Origin: Mycolicibacterium fluoranthenivorans
Lineage (GTDB): Bacteria; Actinomycetota; Actinomycetes; Mycobacteriales; Mycobacteriaceae
Reading direction: 5' to 3'
NCBI RefSeq assembly: GCF_011758805.1
Contig: NZ_JAANOW010000001.1
Span: 1,054,001-1,118,000, forward strand
Length of the DNA: 64,000 nt
Shown: positions 46,762 to 55,395 of the stretch, piece by piece
Position numbering within the stretch: the first letter of the stretch is position 1
How the letters are laid out: each line of letters opens with the position of its first letter
The notes under the pieces: generated by a model
Told to the model about the DNA's origin: nothing
Database searches by the model: none
What the model saw: the letters and a program-made list of their open reading frames with translations, nothing else
Translations under genes and position numbers: made by a program

Positions 46762-48197
46762 GTCTGCTTCACCAGGTAAGGAGACACCGTGCTGCGGTGC
46801 TCGTCGAGGTCGAGGGCGCGGCCGAGTGCGGGGAACGCGCGCTGGGGGCAGTTGTCACGCTCGCACACCCGGCACCCGGCGCCGATCGGAATCGCTGCGA
46901 CGTTGGGGTCACCGGTCAGTTCCAGCCCTTCGGAGTAGACCAGTCGGTGCGCATGACGGAGTTCACAGCCCAAACCGATCGCGAACGTCTTACCCGGCTG
47001 ACCATAGCGCGACGCGCGGCGCTCGACAGTGCGCGCCACCCACATGTACTGCCGGCCGTCGGGCATCTGGGCGATCTGCACCAGGATCTTGCCCGGGTTG
47101 GCGAACGTCTCGTACACGTTCCACAGCGGGCAGGTGCCACCCGAGGACGAGAAATGAAAACCGGTCGCGGACTGGCGTTTCGACATGTTCCCGGCCCGGT
47201 CGACGCGCACGAACGACAGCGGCACGCCGCGCATGGACGGCCGCTGCAAGGTGGACAGCCGGTGCGCGATGGTCTCGTAGGACACCGCGTAGTACGCCGA
47301 CAACCGCTCGACGTCGTAGCGGAACTCCTCGGCCACGGCGTGGAACTGCTGGTACGGCAGCACGGTGGCCGCCGCGAAATAGTTGGCCAGGCCCAGCCGG
47401 GCCAACGTGCGGGACTCGTCGCTGGTGAACTTGCCCTCGTCGACGAGCTTGTCGATGAGGTCGCCGAACTCCAGGTAACCCAGTTCGGCGGCGAGCTTGA
47501 AGACGTACTGCCCACTGGCCAGGTGGCTGCCGATCTCCAGCGTGCGGGTGGCGGGATCGAAGCGGTGCAGCACGGTCTCGCCCATGTTCTGCCGTTTGAC
47601 GATGTGCACCCCGTGCACGGCGGTCAGCCGCGCCGACAGCTCACCGGCCAGATCGGCCCGGTTCATCCGCATCCGGATGGTCAGGTCCTCCGCGGCGGTA
47701 TCGAGCTCGTGCAGATAGTTCTGCCGCTGGTAGAAGTAGTCGCGCACCTCTTCGTGGGGCATGGTGATGGACCCCGACCCGGAGCCGCTGCCTCCGACAT
47801 TCACCCCGAACCTGTCCTCGGTGGCCGCGGCCAGCTGCGTCGTCGTCAACCGGTAGCGCTGGTGCAGGTTGACCATGGCGCGGGCGATCGCGGGATGGGT
47901 GGCCACCAGATCGGCGATCTCGGCGGCGTCGATGTCGATGTCGACATCGCGGTCCATGGTGACCTCGCGCAGTTCGGCGACCAGCCGGGTGTCGTCCTGG
48001 GACGCGAAGAAGGTGGCGTCCACCCCGAACACCTCGGTGATGCGCAGCAGCACGGCGACCGTGAGGGGCCGCACGTCGTGTTCGATCTGGTTGAGGTAAC
48101 TCGGCGAGATCTCCAGCATCTGGGCCAGCGATGCCTGGCTGAAACCGCGTTCGTTTCGTAGTTGGCGGACCCTTGATCCGACGAACGTCTTGGCCAC
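46758..48197 (-). CDS. ramB: Transcriptional regulator RamB (glyoxylate/acetate metabolism)
   Basis: 479-residue regulator controlling isocitrate lyase and its own gene in corynebacteria and mycobacteria. XRE-type HTH at the N-terminus (RQLRNERGFSQASLAQMLE, then ISPSYLNQIE). A central M78/IrrE-like segment lacks its zinc-protease histidines: the expected HELGH reads AELGY (FKLAAELGYLEF). The C-terminus carries a Cys cluster (CRVCERDNCPQ). The ATG at 48197 faces the divergent thioesterase gene, and icl lies one gene further on. A possible site for its own protein is the TTTGCA-containing stretch near 48270-48295. Confidence 0.93.
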   Translation of the reverse strand: MAKTFVGSRVRQLRNERGFSQASLAQMLEISPSYLNQIEHDVRPLTVAVLLRITEVFGVDATFFASQDDTRLVAELREVTMDRDVDIDIDAAEIADLVATHPAIARAMVNLHQRYRLTTTQLAAATEDRFGVNVGGSGSGSGSITMPHEEVRDYFYQRQNYLHELDTAAEDLTIRMRMNRADLAGELSARLTAVHGVHIVKRQNMGETVLHRFDPATRTLEIGSHLASGQYVFKLAAELGYLEFGDLIDKLVDEGKFTSDESRTLARLGLANYFAAATVLPYQQFHAVAEEFRYDVERLSAYYAVSYETIAHRLSTLQRPSMRGVPLSFVRVDRAGNMSKRQSATGFHFSSSGGTCPLWNVYETFANPGKILVQIAQMPDGRQYMWVARTVERRASRYGQPGKTFAIGLGCELRHAHRLVYSEGLELTGDPNVAAIPIGAGCRVCERDNCPQRAFPALGRALDLDEHRSTVSPYLVKQT

Positions 48198-48211
48198 TCG
48201 TCCAGGGTAGT

Positions 48212-48257
48212 GACGGGGCGAGCGAAGCGACGGGGGAAACCGACGGGGCGAGCGAAG
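48212..48257. repeat. Tandem GACGGGGCGAGCGAAG repeat between ramB and thioesterase genes
   Basis: The 16-mer GACGGGGCGAGCGAAG occurs at 48212 and again at 48242, 30 bp apart. A 20-nt version (48215-48234) is identical to 42253-42272, inside the first codons of the peptidase gene; a shorter match lies at the start of the D-aminoacylase-like gene (21859-21875, other strand). Confidence 0.7.
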
Positions 48258-48310
48258 TGAGACGCTTGTAAAGATTGGCTTTGCATTGTTCGCAGACCAA
48301 TATGGAAGAC

Positions 48311-49108
48311 ATGAGTGGTTTGGCCAAGACGATGATGCCCGTGCCCGACGGCCACCCCGACGTGTTCGATACCTCGTGGTCGCTGCGAATGGCCGATGTG
48401 GACCGCGACGGCCGGTTGCGTTTCGACGGTGCCACCCGCCACATCCAGGACGTCGGCCAGGACCAGCTGCGGCAGATGGGTTATGAGGACGTACACCCGG
48501 CGTGGATCGTGCGCCGCACCATGATCGACATCGTCGAGCCCATCGAGTTCCCCGACATCCTGCGGTTGCGCCGGTGGTGTTCGGGGACGTCGACGCGCTG
48601 GTGTGAGATGCGGGTGCGCATCGATGGTCGTAAGGGTGGCCTGGTGGAATCCGAGGCGTTCTGGATCTGCTTCAGCCGCGAGACCCAGGGCCCGGGCCGC
48701 ATCTCTGATGACTTCCTCGCCGGGCTGCGACGGACGACGGACGTGGACCGGTTGCGGTGGAAGGGGTACCTCAAGGGGGGAGCCCGCGAGGACGCGGTCG
48801 CCATCCGGCGCTACCCGGTGCGCGTCACCGATATCGACCTGTTCGACCACATGAACAACTCGGTCTATTGGAGCGTGGTCGAGGACTACCTGGAGACCAC
48901 TCCGGAACTGCTCTCCGCGCCGCTACGGGTGACCATCGAGCACGACTCGGCGGTGGCACTGGGCGACGACCTCGACATCATGGTGCACGTGTATCCGCCC
49001 GGATCGACGGACAAATTCGGCCCGGAGCTGACGGACCGGACTGTTACAACGCTCACATATGCGGTGGGCGAGGAGACCAAAGCCGTCGCCGCGTTGTTCG
49101 CTCGCTGA
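48311..49108 (+). CDS. Acyl-ACP thioesterase family protein (Rv0466 orthologue)
   Basis: 265-residue double hot-dog protein of the FatA/FatB-like thioesterase family. Conserved regions: MPVPDGHPDVFD, RHIQDVGQDQLRQMGYE, RCSGTS-like RRWCSGTSTRWCEM, ESEAFWICF, and in the second half DIDLFDHMNNSVYWSVVEDYL with the catalytic-type Asn/His. It probably releases fatty acids from acyl-ACP or acyl-CoA. The ATG at 48311 aligns with the orthologue; an in-frame ATG 9 bp upstream is an alternative. Divergent from ramB. Confidence 0.88.
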   Translation: MSGLAKTMMPVPDGHPDVFDTSWSLRMADVDRDGRLRFDGATRHIQDVGQDQLRQMGYEDVHPAWIVRRTMIDIVEPIEFPDILRLRRWCSGTSTRWCEMRVRIDGRKGGLVESEAFWICFSRETQGPGRISDDFLAGLRRTTDVDRLRWKGYLKGGAREDAVAIRRYPVRVTDIDLFDHMNNSVYWSVVEDYLETTPELLSAPLRVTIEHDSAVALGDDLDIMVHVYPPGSTDKFGPELTDRTVTTLTYAVGEETKAVAALFAR

Positions 49109-49189
49109 TGGTCCGCCGTTTAACAGTACGGGCGTACTGACCAGCGGCAATTGGCTACCGGTGGGTAGATTCTGAACCGGTTAAGCCGT

Positions 49190-49242
49190 TCGCGATCTTC
49201 GCAATCTTCGCAACTTAACGCGGGGCGTTAGCCAAAATTGGC
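49190..49242. promoter_or_regulatory. Candidate regulatory region of icl: tandem TCTTCGCAA repeats and two inverted repeats
   Basis: In the 272-bp gap before icl, ATCTTCGCAA is followed directly by TCTTCGCAAC, a direct repeat that resembles a diverged RamB-type TTTGCAAA site. Next come TAACGC-GGG-GCGTTA (49216-49230) and GCCAA-AA-TTGGC (49231-49242). Such clustering in front of the RamB-regulated gene suggests an operator. The rest of the gap (49243-49381) shows no further clear signal except a strong RBS, AAGGAGA, before the ATG. Confidence 0.5.
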
Positions 49243-49381
49243 AACTGAAACGGGTGGACCTGCACATATGCAGTAGGGCATCCTCGGATTAGCACACCCG
49301 CGAGGCCGCGGTGGCATTAACAACCTGAGGGTTGATGGGCCGCAGCGACAGTCGCAACCTGTTAACCCGTTAAGGAGAGCC

Positions 49382-50668
49382 ATGTCCACCGTTGGCACGC
49401 CGAAGAGCCCGGAACAGATCCAGCACGATTGGGATCACAACCCCCGCTGGAAGGGCATCACCCGTACCTACACCCCGGCCGACGTCGTCGCGCTGCAGGG
49501 CCACGTCGTCGAGGAGAACACCCTCGCCCGCCGCGGCGCCGAGGTGCTGTGGGACCAGCTGCACAACATGGACTTCGTCAACGCCCTCGGTGCGCTGACC
49601 GGCAACCAGGCTGTCCAGCAGGTGCGGGCCGGCCTCAAGGCCATCTACCTGTCGGGTTGGCAGGTCGCCGGTGACGCCAACCTGAGCGGTCACACCTACC
49701 CCGACCAGAGCCTCTACCCGGCCAACTCGGTGCCGCAGGTCGTGCGCCGCATCAACAACGCGCTGCTGCGCGCCGACCAGATCGCCAAGGTCGAGGGTGA
49801 CACCTCGGTCGAGAACTGGCTCGCCCCGATCGTCGCCGACGGCGAGGCCGGCTTCGGTGGCGCGCTGAACGTCTACGAGCTGCAGAAGGCGATGATCGCC
49901 GCCGGTGTGGCCGGTTCGCACTGGGAAGACCAGCTCGCGTCGGAGAAGAAGTGCGGCCACCTCGGTGGCAAGGTGCTCATCCCGACCCAGCAGCACATCC
50001 GCACCTTGACGTCTGCCCGGCTCGCGGCTGACGTGGCTGACGTTCCTACCCTGGTCATCGCCCGCACCGACGCCGAGGCCGCCACCCTGATCACCTCCGA
50101 TGTGGACGAGCGGGACCGCCCGTTCATCACCGGTGAGCGCACCAACGAGGGCTTCTACCGGGTGCAGAACGGCCTGGAGCCGTGCATCGCGCGTGCCAAG
50201 GCCTACGCGCCGTACGCCGACCTCATCTGGATGGAGACCGGCACCCCGGATCTGGAGCTGGCCAAGAAGTTCGCCGAGGGCGTCAAGAGCGAGTTCCCGG
50301 ACCAGATGCTGTCCTACAACTGCTCGCCGTCGTTCAACTGGAAGCAGCACCTGGACGACTCGATGATCGCGAAGTTCCAGAAGGAGCTCGGCGCGATGGG
50401 CTTCAAGTTCCAGTTCATCACGCTGGCCGGCTTCCACGCCCTGAACTACTCGATGTTCGATCTGGCCCACGGCTACGCCCGCAACCAGATGAGCGCCTAC
50501 GTCGAGCTGCAGGAGCGCGAGTTCGCCGCCGAGGAGCGTGGCTACACCGCCACCAAGCACCAGCGCGAGGTCGGCGCCGGCTACTTCGACCGGATCGCCA
50601 CCACGGTCGACCCGACCAGCTCGACCACCGCGCTGGCCGGTTCCACCGAAGAGGGTCAGTTCCACTGA
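49382..50668 (+). CDS. icl: Isocitrate lyase
   Basis: 428-residue glyoxylate-shunt enzyme cleaving isocitrate to glyoxylate and succinate, needed for growth on acetate and fatty acids. The catalytic motif KKCGH is intact ([16 protein letters not shown]), as is YNCSPSFNW. Length equals ICL1 of M. tuberculosis. The ATG at 49382 has AAGGAGA upstream. Codon bias is strong, with the frequent C/G third positions of a highly expressed gene. The RamB gene lies 1.2 kb to the left. A hairpin at 50708-50747 separates it from fadB2. Confidence 0.98.
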   Translation: MSTVGTPKSPEQIQHDWDHNPRWKGITRTYTPADVVALQGHVVEENTLARRGAEVLWDQLHNMDFVNALGALTGNQAVQQVRAGLKAIYLSGWQVAGDANLSGHTYPDQSLYPANSVPQVVRRINNALLRADQIAKVEGDTSVENWLAPIVADGEAGFGGALNVYELQKAMIAAGVAGSHWEDQLASEKKCGHLGGKVLIPTQQHIRTLTSARLAADVADVPTLVIARTDAEAATLITSDVDERDRPFITGERTNEGFYRVQNGLEPCIARAKAYAPYADLIWMETGTPDLELAKKFAEGVKSEFPDQMLSYNCSPSFNWKQHLDDSMIAKFQKELGAMGFKFQFITLAGFHALNYSMFDLAHGYARNQMSAYVELQEREFAAEERGYTATKHQREVGAGYFDRIATTVDPTSSTTALAGSTEEGQFH

Positions 50669-50707
50669 TCCTTCGGTGCCACTCGGCGCCGAGTTACTGA
50701 GTTGATA

Positions 50708-50747
50708 GCGTCAGGCCCCGTCCGCCACCGCGGGCGGGGCCTGACGC
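50708..50747 (+). terminator. Strong stem-loop after icl
   Basis: GCGTCAGGCCCCG pairs perfectly with CGGGGCCTGACGC, with a 14-nt loop that can pair further. There is no T run, so it may be a Rho-dependent pause or a mycobacterial U-poor terminator. Confidence 0.75.
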
Positions 50748-50772
50748 CGTATCGGGAGTCTGAGGAGAGCAA

Positions 50773-51627
50773 GTGAGTATCGAACGCGTGGGCGTGATCG
50801 GCGCCGGGCAGATGGGCGGCGGTATCGCCGAGGTATGCGCCAAGGCCGGCGCGCAGGTCGTCGTCTACGAACCTGCTGCCGAATTCCTGGACGCGGGCAA
50901 GGCCCGCATCACCGCGTCGCTGGACCGCGCCGCCGCCAAGGGCAAGCTCAGCGCGGAGGACCGTGACGCCGCGCTCGGCCGGTTGACCTTCACCACGAAC
51001 CTGGCGGATTTCGCCGATCGGCAGCTGGTGATCGAGGCGATCGTCGAGGACGACAAGGTCAAGGCGAAGGTCTTCGCCGAGGTCGACGAGATCGTGACCG
51101 ACCCGGACGCGGTCCTGGCGTCGAACACCTCCAGCATTCCGATCATGAAGATCGCAGCGGCGACCAAGAATCCGCAGCGGGTGCTGGGCTTGCACTTCTT
51201 CAACCCGGTGCCGGTGCTGCCCCTGGTCGAGCTCATCTCGACCCTGGTCACCTCGGACGACGCGCTCAAGCGCACCGAAGAATTCGCTGGCAAAGTGCTG
51301 GGTAAGCAGGTCGTGCGCTGCTCGGACCGGTCCGGCTTCGTGGTCAACGCGCTGCTGGTGCCGTATCTGCTCGCCGCCATCCGGATGGTGGAGGCCGGAT
51401 TCGCCACCATCGAAGACGTCGACAAGGCCGTGGTCGCAGGGTTGTCGCACCCCATGGGTCCGCTGCGGCTCTCGGACCTGGTCGGCCTCGACACGCTGAA
51501 GCTGATCGCCGACAAGATGTACGAGGAGTTCAAGGAGCCGCTCTACGGTCCGCCGCCGCTGCTGCTACGCATGGTGGAGGCGGGGCAGTTGGGGAAGAAA
51601 TCCGGTCAGGGCTTCTACACGTACTAG
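50773..51627 (+). CDS. fadB2: 3-hydroxybutyryl-CoA dehydrogenase FadB2
   Basis: 284-residue NAD(P)-dependent enzyme oxidising 3-hydroxyacyl-CoA in beta-oxidation. N-terminal Rossmann motif IGAGQMGGGIAEVCAKAG, the SNTSSIPIMKIA stretch, the catalytic His-Glu region GLHFFNPVPVLPLVELI, and the C-terminal helices ending in GKKSGQGFYTY. GTG start at 50773, with GAGGAG 8 nt upstream. Follows icl as in M. tuberculosis (Rv0467-Rv0468), tying fatty-acid oxidation to the glyoxylate shunt. Confidence 0.96.
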   Translation: MSIERVGVIGAGQMGGGIAEVCAKAGAQVVVYEPAAEFLDAGKARITASLDRAAAKGKLSAEDRDAALGRLTFTTNLADFADRQLVIEAIVEDDKVKAKVFAEVDEIVTDPDAVLASNTSSIPIMKIAAATKNPQRVLGLHFFNPVPVLPLVELISTLVTSDDALKRTEEFAGKVLGKQVVRCSDRSGFVVNALLVPYLLAAIRMVEAGFATIEDVDKAVVAGLSHPMGPLRLSDLVGLDTLKLIADKMYEEFKEPLYGPPPLLLRMVEAGQLGKKSGQGFYTY

Positions 51628-51649
51628 CGCTGGGAAACATTTAGCCTAG

Positions 51650-52618
<969 letters not shown>

Positions 52619-52635
52619 GGCTGCTGACCAGAAGG

Positions 52636-52698
52636 CGCCGAGACCACGGTTTCTGACGAGAATCGACACGGACCTCGTCAGAAACCGTAGTCTCGGCG
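52636..52698. repeat. Palindromic element B, copy at the 3' end of nuclease gene 2
   Basis: Arms CGCCGAGACCACGG and CCGTAGTCTCGGCG are separated by 35 nt. Pairing extends to 29 bp each side (52632-52660 with 52674-52702) with one mismatch. The right arm contains the last six codons and stop (TGA at 52678-52680) of the nuclease gene. The spacing equals that of the second copy at 53582-53644. Confidence 0.9.
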
Positions 52699-53538
52699 CC
52701 TTTTGAGTGCGTCGTGGGTACGCGTGATGACGGCGTCGGGCAGGTAACGCAGATGTCTGGCGCTGACCCGCACGATGGTCCATCCCGCGTCCGCCAGGAA
52801 TTCCAGCCGGTCGATGTCCGAACTGTGGATCGCCGGGTCCCTCCAGTGCTGTTCGCCGTCGTACTCGACGCCCACCATCCACTGCGGCCAACCCATATCG
52901 ATCCGGCGTACCACGCGACCCCGGTCGTTGCGCACGGGTATCTGGGTGACCGGTCGGGGGAGCCCGGCGCGCACCAGCAAAAGGCGCAGCCGCGTTTCCT
53001 GCGGAGATTCAGCTCCGGGATCACAGAGGTCGAGTACCTGGCGCAGGCGGCGGATTCTGCGCGCGCCCGGGTAGCGCTCGGCAATCGCGGCGACCACAGC
53101 CACCCGCTCGCCCGCGTGGTTGAGCAGCGCGTCGATGCGGATGATGCCGGTGTCCACCGGCAGTCGTCGTCCCATGTCATAGCAAGTACGCGCCGCCGTT
53201 GTGCAACGGATGTCGCCGACCGTGGTGAGTTCGTCGTCGGCGATCTCACCGGAGTGCACCACGATGCCGGGCGGGCTGGGTTGGCGGAGGCGAGCCAGTT
53301 CGGCCGGGGCGTCGGCGGGTAGCCATCTACTGCCGAGCATCGCGGCCGCCGAGTAGCCGGCCAGCGTCGCCCTCCGACCCGACCACAGCCAGGCAGCGGT
53401 TGCGCGGGTAGCGGCATCCAGCGCCATGTCGCGCGGAACGTAGACGTTGTGATGCAGCTTCCGGTACTTCGTCCGCAGTCCGTGGCGCGTCGTCAGGCCG
53501 GTGGCCAGCGCTTCGGTGCCCAGCACGATGTGTCCCAC
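52678..53538 (-). CDS. AbiEi-like N-domain plus DUF559 (Vsr-like) nuclease-domain protein, copy 2
   Basis: 286-residue paralogue of the protein at 16338-17171. N-terminal winged-helix-like region (LHHNVYVPRDMALDAATRAT, AGYSAAAMLGSRW) and a C-terminal DUF559 domain: SPQETRLRLLLVRAGLPRP, RRIDMGWPQW, VGVEYDGEQHWRD, DIDRLEFLADAGWTIVRV. The putative nuclease residues are retained. GTG start at 53538. Its last residues (RRDYGF) and stop are written inside the right arm of palindrome B, and another copy of the palindrome lies 43 bp upstream of the start. Not present at this place in M. tuberculosis, so probably an insertion between umaA and the PPK2 gene. Confidence 0.85.
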   Translation of the reverse strand: MGHIVLGTEALATGLTTRHGLRTKYRKLHHNVYVPRDMALDAATRATAAWLWSGRRATLAGYSAAAMLGSRWLPADAPAELARLRQPSPPGIVVHSGEIADDELTTVGDIRCTTAARTCYDMGRRLPVDTGIIRIDALLNHAGERVAVVAAIAERYPGARRIRRLRQVLDLCDPGAESPQETRLRLLLVRAGLPRPVTQIPVRNDRGRVVRRIDMGWPQWMVGVEYDGEQHWRDPAIHSSDIDRLEFLADAGWTIVRVSARHLRYLPDAVITRTHDALKRRRDYGF

Positions 53539-53581
53539 ACCCCTTACCGGACGCAGCGCGGCAGCATTCGGTTCCCGCGCA

Positions 53582-53644
53582 CGCCGAGACTACGGATGTT
53601 GACGGCGAAGCCGGAAAATCACACCACAAACCGTAGTTTCGGCG
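53582..53644. repeat. Palindromic element B, copy at the 5' side of nuclease gene 2
   Basis: Arms CGCCGAGACTACGG and CCGTAGTTTCGGCG with a 35-nt spacer, the same spacing as 52636-52698. The spacer shares TTGACG and ACAAA-like blocks with the other copy, 15 of 35 positions. It ends 3 bp before the stop of the PPK2 gene and so may serve as its terminator. Confidence 0.85.
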
Positions 53645-53647
53645 GAC

Positions 53648-54517
53648 CTAGGCCCTCGCCAACCGCTTCTTCTCGGCCTTCACGTCGAAGTCCGGTGGCG
53701 GCCAGGCAAAGTTGAACTCCTTGAGCGCCTCGATGAGCAGCTCCAGGATGGCCAGCCGGCTGTACCACTTGCGGTTGCACGGAATCACATGCCAGGGCGC
53801 GTAGTCGGTCGACGTGCGGTCCAGCATCACCTGATAGGCCTCCTGGTATTTGGGCCACAGCAGCCGCTCGTCGATATCGGCAGGGTTGTACTTCCAGAAC
53901 TTGTCGGGCCGTTCCAGTCGCTCGGCCAGGCGCTTCTTCTGCTCGTCCAGCGAGACGAACATCGCCACCTTCACGATCTTCGTGCCGCCCTCGACGAGTT
54001 CCTTCTCGAACGCGTTGATCTCGTCGTAGCGCGCACCCCACACCTCGGGCGGGACCAGGTTGTGGACGCGCACGATCAGCACGTCCTCGTAGTGTGAACG
54101 GTCGAACACCCCGATGTGGCCGGCCGCGGGCAGGGCGTTGCGGATCCGCCACAGATAGTGGTGGGCCAGCTCCTCCTCCGTGGGTTTACCGAAGCTGGCG
54201 TAGTCGATTCCCTGCGGATTGCCTGCTCCTACAACATGTTTGACGATGCCGCCCTTGCCTGCGGTATCCATGCCCTGCAGCACCAGCAGCAGTGATCGGG
54301 TATCGCCGGCGCGGCTGTTGGCGTACAGCATCTCCTGCAACTCGGCGAAGCGGATATTGCGCTCGGCCTGCAGCACGGGGGCGTCGCGTTTGGAGCCGAC
54401 GAATCCGGGTGTGGCGTCCGGGTCGATCCCGGTGACCGAGGAGCCGGGCTTGAATTCCAGATGGGTGTGCGGCTCGTGGGTCCACAGCGCCGGGAGGTCG
54501 GTGTCACTGGTCGTCAC
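53648..54517 (-). CDS. Polyphosphate kinase 2 family protein, second paralogue
   Basis: 289-residue P-loop kinase. Walker A LQGMDTAGKGGIVKHVVGAG near residue 80, lid and Walker B FDRSHYEDVLIVRVHNL, and the NPADIDERLLWPKYQEAYQVM region. The DRSHYEDV form differs from the DRSWYNRAG of the PPK2 at 25474-26331, so the two belong to different PPK2 subfamilies; this one resembles the nucleoside mono/diphosphate-phosphorylating group. GTG start at 54517. The TetR gene lies 81 bp upstream on the same strand. Confidence 0.9.
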   Translation of the reverse strand: MTTSDTDLPALWTHEPHTHLEFKPGSSVTGIDPDATPGFVGSKRDAPVLQAERNIRFAELQEMLYANSRAGDTRSLLLVLQGMDTAGKGGIVKHVVGAGNPQGIDYASFGKPTEEELAHHYLWRIRNALPAAGHIGVFDRSHYEDVLIVRVHNLVPPEVWGARYDEINAFEKELVEGGTKIVKVAMFVSLDEQKKRLAERLERPDKFWKYNPADIDERLLWPKYQEAYQVMLDRTSTDYAPWHVIPCNRKWYSRLAILELLIEALKEFNFAWPPPDFDVKAEKKRLARA

Positions 54518-54598
54518 GGCCGGGCTCCCGCTCGTTGCGGTCCTCGCCCGTGCCGGCCTCGCGTTCGCCCTCGGAAAGTCACCCGGCCAGTCAAACAG

Positions 54599-55291
54599 CT
54601 ACGCGGGCAATGTGGGCGACGGATGCGCCTGCGAGTTGAACTTCTCCAACGATCCGCCGACCTCGACGATCCCGCACAGCGCGCTCCAGGACAGCATCGT
54701 CAGATAGTCGATCAGTTCGTCGGTGGTGATCCGCGGGTTGGACATCCAGGAGTGGGTGGACAGCTGGACGCCGCCGACGATCATGAACGCCCACGATTCC
54801 ACGCCCTGGGTGTCCATACCGTTCAACTGCATGCGGCGGCGCAGCATCACCGCCAGCATGCGGGCGATGATCTGCTCGGAGTCGGCGATGGCCTTCGTCC
54901 GGCTGGCCGAATTGTTCGACATGACGAACCGGTAGGTCTCCGGTTCGGCGGCGACGGTGTCGACGTAGACCCGGATGATCTCGCGCACCAGCGCATAGCC
55001 GTCGGACGTCGAGGACAGGGCGGCCGCCATGTTCGGGATCAGCGTGGTCTGGGCGAATCGCATCATCACCGCGGTGGTGAGGTCGTTCTTGTCGACGAAG
55101 TAGCGGTAAAGCACGGTTTTGGACACGCCGATCTCGGCAGCGATCTCCTCCATGCTGACGTTGCTGCCCCGCTGGCGAATCGCTTCCAGGGTGCCGTCCA
55201 CGAGCTCATTACGACGGTCAACCTTGTGCTGATGCCAGCGTCGTTTGCGGCCGTCGGTTTTTACCGCTGCCGCCGAGCTCTGCTGTGGCAC
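54599..55291 (-). CDS. TetR family regulator (Rv0472c orthologue)
   Basis: 230-residue repressor-type protein. HTH: LEAIRQRGSNVSMEEIAAE, then IGVSKTVLYRYFVDKND, preceded by a basic arm (GRKRRWHQHK). The C-terminal domain contains QLSTHSWMSNPRITTDELIDYL. GTG start at 55291, divergent from the DUF445 gene with 104 bp between; an inverted repeat 5 bp upstream of its start is a likely autoregulatory site. Matches Rv0472c in place and length. Confidence 0.9.
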   Translation of the reverse strand: MPQQSSAAAVKTDGRKRRWHQHKVDRRNELVDGTLEAIRQRGSNVSMEEIAAEIGVSKTVLYRYFVDKNDLTTAVMMRFAQTTLIPNMAAALSSTSDGYALVREIIRVYVDTVAAEPETYRFVMSNNSASRTKAIADSEQIIARMLAVMLRRRMQLNGMDTQGVESWAFMIVGGVQLSTHSWMSNPRITTDELIDYLTMLSWSALCGIVEVGGSLEKFNSQAHPSPTLPA

Positions 55292-55295
55292 TGTC

Positions 55296-55311
55296 GTGAA
55301 TATCCGTTCAC
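55296..55311. promoter_or_regulatory. Inverted repeat GTGAA-N6-TTCAC between TetR and DUF445 genes
   Basis: Perfect 5-bp arms around TATCCG, immediately upstream of the TetR start codon in the shared 104-bp promoter region; a plausible TetR operator. Short enough to be chance. Confidence 0.5.
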
Positions 55312-55395
55312 TAGGTCATCTCGATAATACGGTGATTCGGCGCCCTCGGTCGATCGCCGCGGCGCGTCGGCGGCGCGTTAGCGGATGATGGAGGC

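Noticed and set aside
50708..50747. Considered as a third nuclease-linked palindrome like elements A and B
   Set aside because: Continuous stem with a short loop, single copy, no DUF559 gene nearby; it behaves as a terminator of icl.
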